Made by a program: the position numbers and the translations under genes. From Pandoraea pulmonicola (GTDB lineage Bacteria > Pseudomonadota > Gammaproteobacteria > Burkholderiales > Burkholderiaceae): a DNA stretch of 64,000 nucleotides. Position 1 is the stretch's first letter. Each line of letters starts with the position of its first letter. Shown piece after piece: positions 17,619 to 26,687 of this stretch. Location of the stretch: NCBI RefSeq assembly GCF_000815105.2, contig NZ_CP010310.2, forward strand, positions 4,402,001 through 4,466,000, in the 5' to 3' direction. The notes below the pieces were generated by a model. The model had not been told where the DNA came from. It was given only the letters and a program-made list of their open reading frames with translations, and searched no databases.

Positions 17619-20600
17619 GCCAGTACCTCCTGGATCTTCTCCGGTGTCACCGGCAACTCTGTAAATCGATGGCCGATCGCGTGCGCGAGGCCGTTCACGA
17701 TGGCGCCCACGACGGGAATCATCACCACCTCGGCAATACCCTTGGGCACGTCGGTTTCGGAAATCGGCGGCAGCACTTCGCTCGTCTGCGTCCACACGGC
17801 GACGTCCACCGCGCGCGGCAGGTGATAGCGATTGAAGTTCCACGTGCCGTTGCCGGGGCCGTCCTCGTAGAGCGGCAGATACTCGTGCAGTGCATGGCCG
17901 ATGCCCATGGCGAGACCGCCCTGCAACTGCCCCGAGACCAGTTGCGGCGAAATCTGATTGCCGCACTCGATGATGGAGTGATGCGTGAGCAGTTCGACCT
18001 TGCCGCTCGCTTCATGCACCGACAGCTCGACGAGCGCGCCCACCGCGCTGTAGTAAGTCACCGCCGCGTTGTTGCGCTGCACCGGCGGGTAGTACACCCG
18101 CTTGCGATCGAACACGCGGTAGCCGCTACCGGGCGTGGGCGCCGTCACCTGCACGCCTGCGATGCCCGCATTGGGCGACGGTGCGCCCCTGGCCCCCTGC
18201 GCGCCGCTTGCCGCGGCCGCCGCCACGGCGGGCGACGCCGACTTCGCCGGCGCGTTGCCGCTGCGGTGCGCGCCTCTGGCGAGCGGCGTCTGCAGCGACT
18301 GCGCTTGCGCGGCAGCCGCGCCCTCCCCACCCGCGCCCCCCGCGTTCGCGCCGGCCTTGCCGAAGCGCAACGCAATGCCGTCGACCGGCAGACGCTGCGT
18401 GACGCCGTCGCCCAGGTCCCAATCGGCTTCGGCCCACTGCCAGCGGTTGAAGACGTGGACCGTCGCTCCCGTCGCCAGTCCCAACTCGTAGGCGGTCTTC
18501 GCCAGCAACGGCAGCGGCAGCGCCTCGAGCCCCGCGGCCGTGAGCTTGCCTTCCACCCAGCGTGCATCTTCCGCGCGGACCACGAGCGGCGCCGCCTGGC
18601 CGCCGCCCAGCCCGCGACGCCAGATCGACAGCGCCGCCGGCCACAGGCCTTGCAGGAACAGCAGACGTGCCGCCTCGCGCGTGCTGTGCGTGAAGTAGAA
18701 CGCCGAGTTCGTCGCGCTCGACGGCGACGCGTATCCCGGCGACCAGCGCGGATTCGCCGCGAGCCTGTCCTGGTCGGCCTGCGACATCAGGTACGGGTCG
18801 CCGCTCGTCACCACCGGCAGCTCCGGCCAGTCGGTGATCGCGACGTGCACGTCGGTGGCCGGCATGCCCAGCCATTTCGCCACGGCGACGGCCTGCGAGG
18901 TCGACATTCCCGTGCCGATCTCGGCGCCGGTGTGATGCAGCGAAATCCTGCCGTTCTCGTCGATCTCGACACGCGCGAACGAGGTCTCGGCGCCCGTGCC
19001 GAAGTCCTTCTGCACGCACGCGAAACCCACGCCATAGCGACGCCCCGGGTGCGCCGCCTCGTACTCGGCCTTCTTCTTGTCGCGTCCCGTCCACAGCGGG
19101 TGCGCCTTGGCGCGCGCGAGCACCTCGTCCACGCGCACGGCACCGGCGGGAATCGCGCCCTGCGTGTTCTTCATCCCCGAGCGCAGCGCGTTCTTGAGAC
19201 GGAAGTCGATGGCGTCAACGCCGAGTTGTGTGGCGATCTCGTCGATCATCATCTCGGTGGCGGCCATCGATTGCAGCGTGCCGTAGCCACGTGCCGAGCC
19301 GGCGTCGATCGCACGCGAGGCGATGGCCACGCTCGACAAATCGCTGCGCGGAAAATAGTAGATCGATTGCGCGGCCGTCGCACCGACCATGGCGACCGAT
19401 GGCGAGAAGTTCATGCGCCCGCCGCCATTGCACTCCATATCGCCTGCAAAGGCCTGCAGCATGCCGCTTTCCCTGTCCACGCCGATGCGATAGCGCAGGG
19501 TGAACGCATGACGCTTGAGCGACGTCTGGAACTGCTCGTAACGATCGTTGGCGAGACGCACGGGCAGACCGTCGCCATACATCGCGGCAGCCAGGCCGTA
19601 GTACGGCATGTTGTAGTGGTCCTTCGAGCCGTAGCCGACCGTGTAGCACGGGTAGACCATCAGACGCCTGACCGGAAAGCGTCCCTTGGCTGCCATCGTC
19701 GCCGCGTTCTCCGCGACTTCGGACGGCGACTGCGTGGGCACGACCATATGCAAGGTCTGCGTGGCCGCGTCGTACCAGCAGTTGGCGTTATCGGGCTCGA
19801 GCGCCGCGGTGTCCACCGACTGTGTCCTGTATTCGCGCGACATCACCAGCCAGTTCGCCGGCGGATTCGACAGCGATTCGCCGATCCGGGCGGCATGCGA
19901 CATGCCCTGTTCGTCGAGCTTGCCGTGGTCGTTGCCGTCCGGCCAGACTGGCAGGTGCTTGCGCATCATGCTCGGGAAGATCGGTGCGTCCTTCAGGCTC
20001 GAATAGACATCGTCGTCATACGGCGTCTTTCCGCCCACCCGCACGTAGCGGAAGCTGCCCCACGGGTCGCGTTCGAGCGGCCCGGTCACCTCGCCATAGC
20101 GAATGATCTCGTCGTGGAACTTGAGCCGGTCCTTGGCGAAGCGAAAACGCGTGAAGTCGCGATAGATCAGGATGGCTACCGCATGGCCGAGATACGCCGG
20201 CGTCTTGCCGGCCGGCAGCAGCATGTCGGCGCCGTAGAACTCTGGGAAGGCAAGACCGTCGCGCACGAGATCCTCGGCCGTCACGATGCGATCGGGTTGC
20301 AGGCCATCGTCGAGACGCGAGAGGTCGAAGCCGAGATACGGCCGGTCGGCCAGCGTCGTGCGCAGCACGAAGGCGTGTGCCTGCTGCACGGGCCAGCCGG
20401 GCATGTCGCGCGCGCGCACATCGCGCGCGAAGATCTTCGCGCCGGTCACCTTGGCCGTGCCGTCGATACGGAATTTCGCCTGGCCCTTGGCGGCGTCCCA
20501 CGCCACCGGCGTAAGGTTCTTGTCTTCGAACAGCGCCGCGAAGGCACGGCTGCCCATCGGCGCGACATACACGGAAATGCCCGCGATGACCGACGCTTTC

Positions 20601-20752
20601 AGGAAGCCGCGACGCGACATCGCGAACCCGGGAGATGTCTCCGGATGCGGCGACGATCGAGGAGATTCGGGGAATTCGGAAGCAGCGTGAGTGCGAGCGT
20701 CATCGCTCGACACCGCCGCTGGAGGACAGTGTTTTCTTGGCAGGCGCGGCAT
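17615..20752 (-). CDS. Molybdopterin-binding subunit, isoquinoline 1-oxidoreductase / aldehyde oxidase type
   Basis: 1,045 residues. A Tat signal (MSRRGFLKASVIAGISVYVA) begins at residue 45; the annotated ATG 20752 gives a 44-residue pre-extension, so ATG 20620 is a possible alternative start, though neither has a strong ribosome binding site. The body matches the xanthine dehydrogenase-family large subunit: an N-terminal a/b hammerhead (GTAKVTGAKIFARDV), GSARGYGTLQSM, HHTGAEIGTGMSTS, and C-terminal GIAEVVMIPVVGAI. The usual catalytic Glu would be in that last region. Residues about 820-880 are an Ala/Gly-rich insertion. It hydroxylates an aldehyde or N-heterocycle in the periplasm; substrate not deducible. 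Confidence 0.92.
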   Translation of the reverse strand: MPRLPRKHCPPAAVSSDDARTHAASEFPESPRSSPHPETSPGFAMSRRGFLKASVIAGISVYVAPMGSRAFAALFEDKNLTPVAWDAAKGQAKFRIDGTAKVTGAKIFARDVRARDMPGWPVQQAHAFVLRTTLADRPYLGFDLSRLDDGLQPDRIVTAEDLVRDGLAFPEFYGADMLLPAGKTPAYLGHAVAILIYRDFTRFRFAKDRLKFHDEIIRYGEVTGPLERDPWGSFRYVRVGGKTPYDDDVYSSLKDAPIFPSMMRKHLPVWPDGNDHGKLDEQGMSHAARIGESLSNPPANWLVMSREYRTQSVDTAALEPDNANCWYDAATQTLHMVVPTQSPSEVAENAATMAAKGRFPVRRLMVYPCYTVGYGSKDHYNMPYYGLAAAMYGDGLPVRLANDRYEQFQTSLKRHAFTLRYRIGVDRESGMLQAFAGDMECNGGGRMNFSPSVAMVGATAAQSIYYFPRSDLSSVAIASRAIDAGSARGYGTLQSMAATEMMIDEIATQLGVDAIDFRLKNALRSGMKNTQGAIPAGAVRVDEVLARAKAHPLWTGRDKKKAEYEAAHPGRRYGVGFACVQKDFGTGAETSFARVEIDENGRISLHHTGAEIGTGMSTSQAVAVAKWLGMPATDVHVAITDWPELPVVTSGDPYLMSQADQDRLAANPRWSPGYASPSSATNSAFYFTHSTREAARLLFLQGLWPAALSIWRRGLGGGQAAPLVVRAEDARWVEGKLTAAGLEALPLPLLAKTAYELGLATGATVHVFNRWQWAEADWDLGDGVTQRLPVDGIALRFGKAGANAGGAGGEGAAAAQAQSLQTPLARGAHRSGNAPAKSASPAVAAAAASGAQGARGAPSPNAGIAGVQVTAPTPGSGYRVFDRKRVYYPPVQRNNAAVTYYSAVGALVELSVHEASGKVELLTHHSIIECGNQISPQLVSGQLQGGLAMGIGHALHEYLPLYEDGPGNGTWNFNRYHLPRAVDVAVWTQTSEVLPPISETDVPKGIAEVVMIPVVGAIVNGLAHAIGHRFTELPVTPEKIQEVLA

Positions 20753-21174
20753 ATGCGTTCCGTCCGTCTTGTTTTGGGGGACGTATCAGCATCACAAAGC
20801 GCAAACCTGCGAACCGCATGGCAACAATCACGGGGCCACCCGACGCCAAAGACGCCCATGACCACGAGGCATGTTCACACTACGTGACATTCACCTGCCG
20901 TGACGTGCTAGTGAAGTTTTATGAAACCACGCTTCATGAGTGACACCGGACGTTCCAAGGCTACACGCCGCCTATGGGAATGACAAGATTGGAGTTGACG
21001 CACTGCATGAGAAAACGGCGTGCATGCCGCGCATTGCGCACCACGCCGTGGGTGGGAACAGCGAATATTCGCGTGTCGTGATGTTGCCTATGCGTGATGA
21101 GGGATGACGCTGTATCCGTTCGAACACAGCGCGGTCCTGACCTTGGTGCAATGTGCGCCTTCGCGCGACTTCAT
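20753..21174. other. Intergenic stretch upstream of the Mo hydroxylase operon
   Basis: About 420 bases with no convincing gene. It must contain the promoter of the leftward oxidoreductase operon and holds a terminator-like hairpin for the acetyltransferase gene (separate entry). I could not assign promoter boxes with confidence. Confidence 0.4.
21011..21050 (-). terminator. Terminator-like hairpin after the acetyltransferase gene
   Basis: ACGGCGTG (21015-21022) and CACGCCGT (21042-21049) form an 8-base stem; read on the minus strand it is followed by TTTTC. It lies about 125 bases past the stop of the acetyltransferase gene. Confidence 0.5.
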
Positions 21175-21678
21175 TCAGTCGATGCGCAGTTCCATGCATG
21201 TCAGGTCGAGCCAGCGACCGAATTTCGTGCCCACTTCGCCGAACGTGCCGACGATGCGAAAGCCGAGCTTCTCGTGCAGACGGATCGACGGGGTGTTCTG
21301 CGCCTCGATAGCGGCGATCATCACGTGAACGCCGATGGCGCGGGCGCGCGCGATCAGCTCGCGCATGAGCGTCTCGCCGAGACCCGCGCCACGCGCACGC
21401 TTGTCGATGTAGATCGAATGCTCGACCGTGTGGCGATAGCCGTCGAACGCGCGCCAGTCGCCGAACGAGGCGTAGCCCACGACCTCGCCGTCGCGCTCGG
21501 CAACGATGACGGGATAGCCGCGCTTCACGCGCGCGGCCAACCACTCACGCCGGTTCTCGACGTCCACGAGCACTTCGTTCCAGATGGCGGTCGTGTGTTC
21601 GACGGCATCGTTGTAGATATCGCGAATGACGGCGAGGTCGGCGTCGGTGGCATCGCGAACGATGAGTGTGGCGGTCAT
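21175..21678 (-). CDS. GNAT N-acetyltransferase, phosphinothricin acetyltransferase-like
   Basis: 167 residues from ATG 21678 (MTATLIVRDATDADL) after GAAGG. The features are those of the PAT/MnaT group: IYNDAVEHTTAIWNE near residue 27, GYASFGDWR, HTVEHSIYID, the acetyl-CoA loop RARGAGLGETLM, and IAAIEAQNTPSIRLHEKLGF. Members acetylate phosphinothricin, methionine sulfoximine or methionine sulfone. It is divergent from the XRE-cupin gene with only 83 bases between, so that regulator may control it. Confidence 0.9.
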   Translation of the reverse strand: MTATLIVRDATDADLAVIRDIYNDAVEHTTAIWNEVLVDVENRREWLAARVKRGYPVIVAERDGEVVGYASFGDWRAFDGYRHTVEHSIYIDKRARGAGLGETLMRELIARARAIGVHVMIAAIEAQNTPSIRLHEKLGFRIVGTFGEVGTKFGRWLDLTCMELRID

Positions 21679-21761
21679 GAGAGCCTTCGGTGAAGTGGAC
21701 GATAAATCGGCAAACGATTCCTCCATTTTACTGGAAATTTATTTCTATTAAACTGGATGCC

Positions 21762-22352
21762 ATGGATATCAACGAACGCATCGCCCGACGTGTGCGCGAA
21801 CTGCGCAGCGAGCGCGGCTACTCCCTCGACACGCTTGCCGAGCGCAGCGGCGTGAGTCGCTCGAGCATTTCGCTCATCGAACGCGCGCAAACGAGTCCCA
21901 CGGCCAACGTCCTCGACAAGCTTGCCACGGCGCTCGACGTCACGCTCGCTTCGCTCTTCGACACTCAGGTGCGCGACGATGCGCCGCCCTCGCCCGTCTC
22001 CCGCCGCGTAGACCAGCCGGTGTGGCGAGACCCGGACTCGGGCTACGTGCGGCGCAATCTGTCGCCTGCCGAGCCGTCGCCGTTGCAGTTCGTCGAGGTG
22101 CAATTCCCGCCGGGCGAGCGTGTCGCGTACGACACCGGCGCACGCGAGAACGAAGTGTGGCAGCAGATCTGGGTGATCGGCGGCACCATCGAAGTCACGT
22201 TGGGCAAGACCACGTGGCGGCTCGACGCCGGCGACTGCCTGGCGATGCGGCTCGATCAACCGATCGGCTATCACAACCCCACAACGGCAACGGCGCGCTA
22301 TCTCGTCGGACTCGTTACGCTGCCGTTCGTCCCTGCCAGGAGAATACCGTGA
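21762..22352 (+). CDS. XRE-family regulator with cupin sensor domain
   Basis: 196 residues from ATG 21762 (MDINERIARRVRELR). The N-terminal helix-turn-helix is clear (YSLDTLAERSGVSRSSISLIER, residues about 21-42); the C-terminal cupin spans about residues 100-190 (VQFPPGERVAY, WVIGGTIEVTLG, DAGDCLAM). It overlaps the next gene by GTGA. The AT-rich leader contains a repeated ACTGGA (21730 and 21752 regions) that may be its own operator. Ligand unknown. Confidence 0.9.
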   Translation: MDINERIARRVRELRSERGYSLDTLAERSGVSRSSISLIERAQTSPTANVLDKLATALDVTLASLFDTQVRDDAPPSPVSRRVDQPVWRDPDSGYVRRNLSPAEPSPLQFVEVQFPPGERVAYDTGARENEVWQQIWVIGGTIEVTLGKTTWRLDAGDCLAMRLDQPIGYHNPTTATARYLVGLVTLPFVPARRIP

Positions 22353-22900
22353 CGCCCATCATTACCGTGCAACGCCTCGATGGCACGCAGGCCGCTGCCG
22401 CCATCGACGCCCTCGCCGACGTGCTGATCGATTGCGTGGAAGGCGGCGCGTCGGTGAGCTTCATGCTGCCGCTCGCGCGCGAACGCGCCACCGCCTTCTG
22501 GCGCAAGGTGGCCGACGGCGTGGCGCACGGCGAACGCGCATTGCTCGTTGCACGGCGCGCATCGGCGGCATCCGGTGGAAAGCCTGATGGAGAAATCGTG
22601 GGCACGGTGCAACTCGTGCTCGACCTGCCTGAAAACCAGCCGCATCGCGCCGACGTGGCCAAGATGCTCGTGCACCGCTCTGCGCGACGTCAGGGGGTGG
22701 CCCGGCAGTTGATGGACGCGCTCGACGAGGTGGCACGGGCCGAAGGGCGTCACGTACTCGTGCTCGATACGGTCACGGGCGGCGATGCGGAGCGACTCTA
22801 CCAGCGCGCCGGCTGGCAGCACGCCGGCGAGGTGCCGAAGTACGCGCTCATGCCCGACGGGGCGTTCTGCGCGACGACGTTCTACTACAAGCACCTCTGA
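22349..22900 (+). CDS. GNAT N-acetyltransferase translationally coupled to XRE-cupin gene
   Basis: 183 residues starting at GTG 22349, which overlaps the upstream stop; AGGAG lies seven bases before. The GNAT core is seen in EIVGTVQLVLDLPENQPHRADVAKMLVHRSARRQGVARQLM and LVLDTVTGGDAERLYQRAGW. The acetyl-CoA loop is RRQGVA. Substrate unknown. The regulator-acetyltransferase pairing suggests detoxification or metabolite modification controlled by the upstream protein. Confidence 0.9.
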   Translation: MTPIITVQRLDGTQAAAAIDALADVLIDCVEGGASVSFMLPLARERATAFWRKVADGVAHGERALLVARRASAASGGKPDGEIVGTVQLVLDLPENQPHRADVAKMLVHRSARRQGVARQLMDALDEVARAEGRHVLVLDTVTGGDAERLYQRAGWQHAGEVPKYALMPDGAFCATTFYYKHL

Positions 22901-22966
22901 CGCCCGCCGGCAACCTCGATAGAACGAGGGGGGGACGGCGGACGGACTATGCAAACGACCTCCGCG

Positions 22967-23470
22967 TCAGCACAGCGCAGCCAGCCCGTCAAGCAGCGCC
23001 TTGTGAAACACGGCGGGGTCCTGCATCTGAGGCGCGTGACCGAGTTCCGGAAACTCCACGGAGACCGAATTGGCGATGGCCGCCTGCGTCGCTTTCGCCA
23101 ACGCTGGGTAATGGCCGATGCGCGCCTGCACTTCCGGCGGTGAAAAGTGATCGGATTGACCAGGACGAGTTGCTGCGTCTCGGCCGGATACATCAGCGCA
23201 TATCGTACGGCGAGCATGCCGCCGGTCGAGTGGCCGATGATCGTAACGTCCTGAATGCCCAGCGAGGCGAGCAGCGCATGCGTGTTGTTTGCCAGTGTTG
23301 CAATGGCGTCATGAGCGAGGGCGTGTCGTGGCACACGCGAAGAAGGCGCAAAGCCGAGGGAGACGATGGCCCGATTGCGCCACGGCAAATGTCTACGCCT
23401 GCAGTGTGCCGCAGTGGACCTCCGTTGCCGAAGCAGGTCCACCCGGTGCATTGCCGGCCACCGTCCCAAC
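22967..23470 (-). pseudogene. Decayed alpha/beta hydrolase
   Basis: In one minus-strand frame the segment ALLASLGIQDVTIIGHSTGG then MLAVRYALMYPAETQQLVLVNPI is a clear alpha/beta hydrolase nucleophile elbow (GHSTGG; the usual nucleophile Ser is present). Directly after NPI the reading shifts to another frame, which gives PPEVQARIGHYPALAKATQA and then LGHAPQMQDPAVFHKALLDG, ending at TGA 22967. The cap region normally between these parts is missing. Upstream, remnants of the N-terminal half lie in a third frame with a stop. So there is at least one internal deletion and several frame lesions. Confidence 0.75.
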
Positions 23471-23736
23471 CGGCGACCAACGGGCAGACACCGCCGATGG
23501 CTCTGCGTTAGGCACAGCGTCTCGGATACGCAGTATCGTGTTGAATCATCAGGCCGTCCTTTTACGGCTGGATCAGGGCCTCCCGAACCTGCGCATAGGT
23601 GAGGACGGTGAATGAAGCGACGAACAATTGAGTCATCGTCGATAAGAACCGCCCATTGGCATCAAAAACAACAATAAACAATGAACTTTAAAGTTATTTA
23701 CTTCAAAATTTAGATATATCGAACGAAGAGGGTCGA
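23471..23736. other. Intergenic stretch, AT-richer toward the right
   Basis: No gene seen. The right part (about 23650-23720) is unusually AT-rich for this chromosome and probably carries the promoter of the 95-residue gene that follows. Confidence 0.35.
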
Positions 23737-24024
23737 ATGCGATTTCATGTGCATCACACCCATCTGTATCCCGGCGCCCGTCTGACGGCGCTGGACGAAC
23801 CGCCCTTCGCGGCCGGCGCCACGCAGGATGTCGTGCTCGAATTCAGCGATGGCGCGGGCAGCACCGGCCTGTGCCGACGTCTCGCCGACGATGCGCTCGC
23901 ACTCGACGTCGCGGCATACCGCACCGCGGCCGGCACCCTACTCCCCGCCAAGCACTGGCTGCTCTCCCCGGCCGGCGAGCGCAACATCTGGCAGGTCACG
24001 GCCAAACGAGACACGCCGGCATAA
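23737..24024 (+). CDS. Hypothetical protein (95 aa)
   Basis: ATG 23737 follows AGAGGG at a suitable distance. The product begins MRFHVHHTHLYPGARLTALD and has no membrane segment or signal peptide. No family is recognised. Codon-position GC bias and the ribosome binding site argue that it is a real gene. The downstream AT-rich stretch and a small GC hairpin at 24181 end the unit. Confidence 0.55.
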   Translation: MRFHVHHTHLYPGARLTALDEPPFAAGATQDVVLEFSDGAGSTGLCRRLADDALALDVAAYRTAAGTLLPAKHWLLSPAGERNIWQVTAKRDTPA

Positions 24025-24461
24025 CCCCTCGAATTCAAGGGGTATTTGTAAAATCCGCCAATCAATTAATTCACATATTAATTAATTTCTCGACGTCCCC
24101 GCCTCGAATATGTTTCGGTACCCGCAACGCTATCGTTGTGGGTGCTCACACCCCACACACGCCAAAGTAAGTGAGCGCGAACCCCACTGCGGCGGGGTTT
24201 GCTGCCGTTTATCAATACTTCAAACGTGCGTATAAGCAAGCTCTCACTTTGGAAACCGAAAGAATTGCGTAAAACCGGAGCGCATTCTTCCATCGAACGC
24301 ATGACTGGGGCGACGTTGACGCGTCGAGAACGGTTTTCAGGAGGGACAAGGAAACTCGGTAAAATCCGCTGCGGCACGGAGGGGGTGGGCGCAACGCAGC
24401 GATGTCCGGCATCCCGCTCCGACGCAGCATCTCGCCGAAGTCCCGGCGTGCACGCCGCTCA
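24025..24461. other. Intergenic stretch before the GntR gene
   Basis: No convincing gene. It holds a short hairpin AACCCC-N8-GGGGTT at 24181-24200 followed by TGCTG. That hairpin may be a weak terminator. Confidence 0.35.
24181..24200 (+). terminator. Short terminator-like hairpin
   Basis: AACCCC (24181-24186) pairs with GGGGTT (24195-24200) around an eight-base loop; only a short T run follows, so this is a weak call. Confidence 0.4.
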
Positions 24462-25118
24462 ATGGAATACACGCATCAGATGAAAGCGCCCAGCAACCTG
24501 ATTACCGGTGAAGTACGGACGAAAATCCGCAGCATGATTCTCGACTCGGAGCTCAAGCCGGGGCAGCGCCTCATCGAGGACGATCTGATCCAGTTGCTGA
24601 ACGTCGGCCGCACGCCCGTGCGCGAAGCGTTGCTGATCCTGCAGGGCGAAGGCCTCATCGCCCGCAATCGCGGCTGGGAAGTCCAGGGCGTCGACCATCT
24701 GCAGATCCAGGCCATCTTCGAGAGCCGCGCGGCCATCGAGGCCGAGACGGCCCGGCTGGCGGCACGCAAGATCACGCCCGAGGCCTGCGACGCGCTCGCC
24801 GCACTCATCGAACAGATGGAGCCGGGCGGCCATCGGCCACGGCTGGCGCTCAACCGCCTGAACACGGAATTCCACGAACAGGTCGCGAAAGCGGCCGGCA
24901 ACGTGGTGCTCGCCCAGTTTCACGAACGCGCCCAGTTCTATTACTGGGCGCTGCGTGTGCCCGTCATGTTCTCGGACGAACAACTGATCGCCACCAACCG
25001 CGAGCACCGCGAATTGCTTGCCGCGCTGCGCGCTCATGACGAAGATGCGGCCGAGCGCATCGCACGCGCTCACGTCGAGACGACGCGGGCCATCGTCGAG
25101 CCCGCCCTGCCGCGCTGA
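24462..25118 (+). CDS. GntR-family (FadR subgroup) transcriptional regulator
   Basis: The winged helix occupies about residues 10-75 (VRTKIRSMILDSELKPGQRL, RTPVREALLILQGEGLIARN), and an all-helical FCD ligand domain follows (FESRAAIEAETARLAARK, LNTEFHEQVAKAAGN, NREHRELLAALRAHD). The FCD metal ligands Asp/His appear as NTEFHE and EHRELL. ATG 24462 (MEYTHQMKA) and ATG 24480 are both possible starts; neither has a good ribosome binding site. Target operon unknown, since no co-directed catabolic gene adjoins it. Confidence 0.9.
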   Translation: MEYTHQMKAPSNLITGEVRTKIRSMILDSELKPGQRLIEDDLIQLLNVGRTPVREALLILQGEGLIARNRGWEVQGVDHLQIQAIFESRAAIEAETARLAARKITPEACDALAALIEQMEPGGHRPRLALNRLNTEFHEQVAKAAGNVVLAQFHERAQFYYWALRVPVMFSDEQLIATNREHRELLAALRAHDEDAAERIARAHVETTRAIVEPALPR

Positions 25119-25168
25119 TCGCGATGCGCCGGGCGAACGTGCACGGCGACGATACTGTACAGCGCCAC

Positions 25169-25199
25169 GTCAGCCCTTCATGCCCAAAGAAGGGCTGAC
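25169..25199 (+). terminator. Perfect 11-base inverted repeat after the GntR gene
   Basis: GTCAGCCCTTC (25169-25179) and GAAGGGCTGAC (25189-25199) are exactly complementary with a nine-base loop. It lies 50 bases after the regulator stop and is followed by GCGCATTTTCC, so it probably terminates transcription, though the T tract is displaced. Confidence 0.6.
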
Positions 25200-25383
25200 G
25201 CGCATTTTCCGTAATTCACGGCCGAGACGGCTCGTCGGCGATGAATTCCCGGCTGGGTCACGTCTCCTCGGACGGCAATCTGCGGCCGGGACTTGTCCCT
25301 TTTTACGGCGATCGTGGCGCATTCAGAAAAACCCCGTGTATTAATAGGATTTTCCTCTCCCCAACGAAACAGGAAAGTCGATC

Positions 25384-25821
25384 ATGATCAGTTACGTCAC
25401 CGTAGGCGTCAGGGACATAAAGAAAAGCCGGGCGTTTTATGGCGCCATCTTTGCAAAGCTCAACCCTGATATCACGGAACTGTTCGAAATTCCCGGAAAG
25501 GACAAGGAAACCCAAGAGGATGGCGTAGTGGAAGTCATCTATGGCGACAAGGCCAGGCCGGACGCCCCTCTCTTTGCCCTCATCAGACCGTTCAACGGAG
25601 AACCTGCCACGCACGGCAACGGAACGATGGTGGCATTTCCCGCGGCAAACGAAGACATCGTGAAGGACGTTCACGCCGAAGCGCTACGCCTGGGCGGGCG
25701 GAATGAAGGCGATCCTGGTATCAGAAGCGACGAAGGAATCGGCTGGAAGCTCTACCTGGCTTATTTTAGAGATCTGGATCAAAACAAAATCGCCATCGCC
25801 AATATTGAAGCATTGAAGTGA
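25384..25821 (+). CDS. VOC / glyoxalase-family protein
   Basis: 145 residues from ATG 25384, preceded by AGGAAAG. It starts MISYVTVGVRDIKKSRAFYG and ends YFRDLDQNKIAIANIEALK, the usual beginning and end of single-chain glyoxalase-like proteins of this length. GC content is lower than neighbours, with more AAA/GAA codons, hinting at transfer from another lineage. Substrate unknown. Confidence 0.85.
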   Translation: MISYVTVGVRDIKKSRAFYGAIFAKLNPDITELFEIPGKDKETQEDGVVEVIYGDKARPDAPLFALIRPFNGEPATHGNGTMVAFPAANEDIVKDVHAEALRLGGRNEGDPGIRSDEGIGWKLYLAYFRDLDQNKIAIANIEALK

Positions 25822-25955
25822 CCCACTGAAAGCGCCATGGCGGTTTGCGGAATGCCCGTCGTAGGCGAGCGAGGCGCGCCTTCGCCCGCTTGCCGAGCGG
25901 GCGGAGTTTTGACATAGCGAATCAGGGGCGCCCCGACGATCTCCCGAAGGTCTAT

Positions 25956-26540
25956 CTAGCGCACCAGATAACCGGCGACCCGCCAACGGCCATCCACACC
26001 GAAGACCATGGTGACCATCTCGTGCGCGTCGAGCTTGTGCTCGAACGCCGTGTCGTACTGAATCACCACATACTCGCCGTCGGGTTGTCCGGGAATGGTG
26101 CGTGTGAAAACCGCGTCCTTCGTTTTACGCGACTTGACCTTGCCCAGCGGCGCACGCGCGACCTGCAGGTTGTCGGCCCACGCGTCAGGTGAAATGGCGC
26201 GCTGGAAGACCGGCGCGGCCTGCTCCCAGCTCTGACCCGCGCGGTTGATGTCGACGAGACCGAGCCAGAGATTCGCCGCTTCGAGGGCCGGACGCACGTC
26301 GCGATTGATGTCGGCCGCGGGCGCCGCGACATTGCTTGCCGGCGCGGCGAACAGCGGCGGCTGCGCCGAGCGGCGCTGCATCGGTTCCTGTGCGTGAACG
26401 GCCGGCGCCGCCAGCGCGGCGGCGGCGCCGAACGCAAGCGTCACCTGACGAAACCAGCCCGAACGCAACGGGAGGGCGCGATGGGAAAGGCGGAAAATCT
26501 GGGAAAAAGGGGCAAAGGGTGAGAGGTGAAACCACGGCAT
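25956..26540 (-). CDS. DUF4019-type exported protein
   Basis: 194 residues from ATG 26540 (MPWFHLSP) with AGGAG upstream. A hydrophobic signal region (QVTLAFGAAAALAAPAVHAQ) ends in an AHA-type cleavage site, giving a periplasmic product. The mature C-terminal 110 residues show WLGLVDINRAGQSWEQAA, PLGKVKSRK and GEYVVIQYDTAFE, which I associate with the DUF4019 family. Function unknown. Confidence 0.75.
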   Translation of the reverse strand: MPWFHLSPFAPFSQIFRLSHRALPLRSGWFRQVTLAFGAAAALAAPAVHAQEPMQRRSAQPPLFAAPASNVAAPAADINRDVRPALEAANLWLGLVDINRAGQSWEQAAPVFQRAISPDAWADNLQVARAPLGKVKSRKTKDAVFTRTIPGQPDGEYVVIQYDTAFEHKLDAHEMVTMVFGVDGRWRVAGYLVR

Positions 26541-26687
26541 CGACGCAAGCTCCTGAAAACCGGAAAGACCCGCCCGACATTCTACCGGCGTGCGCCGCGG
26601 CAACGCTGTAATGGTGTCACGCTGTAACGCGCGACGCGGCGTACATTACAATGCACAACACATGCCGCTCCCCCCGCTGTCATCATC

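Noticed and set aside
17453..20887. An 1,144-codon plus-strand frame
   Set aside because: It is antisense to the molybdenum subunit gene, which has full family motifs. High-GC codon bias leaves long open frames on the opposite strand.
20972..21544. A 190-codon minus-strand frame overlapping the acetyltransferase
   Set aside because: The other frame encodes a complete GNAT domain with ribosome binding site; this one is Arg-rich and lacks any family motif.
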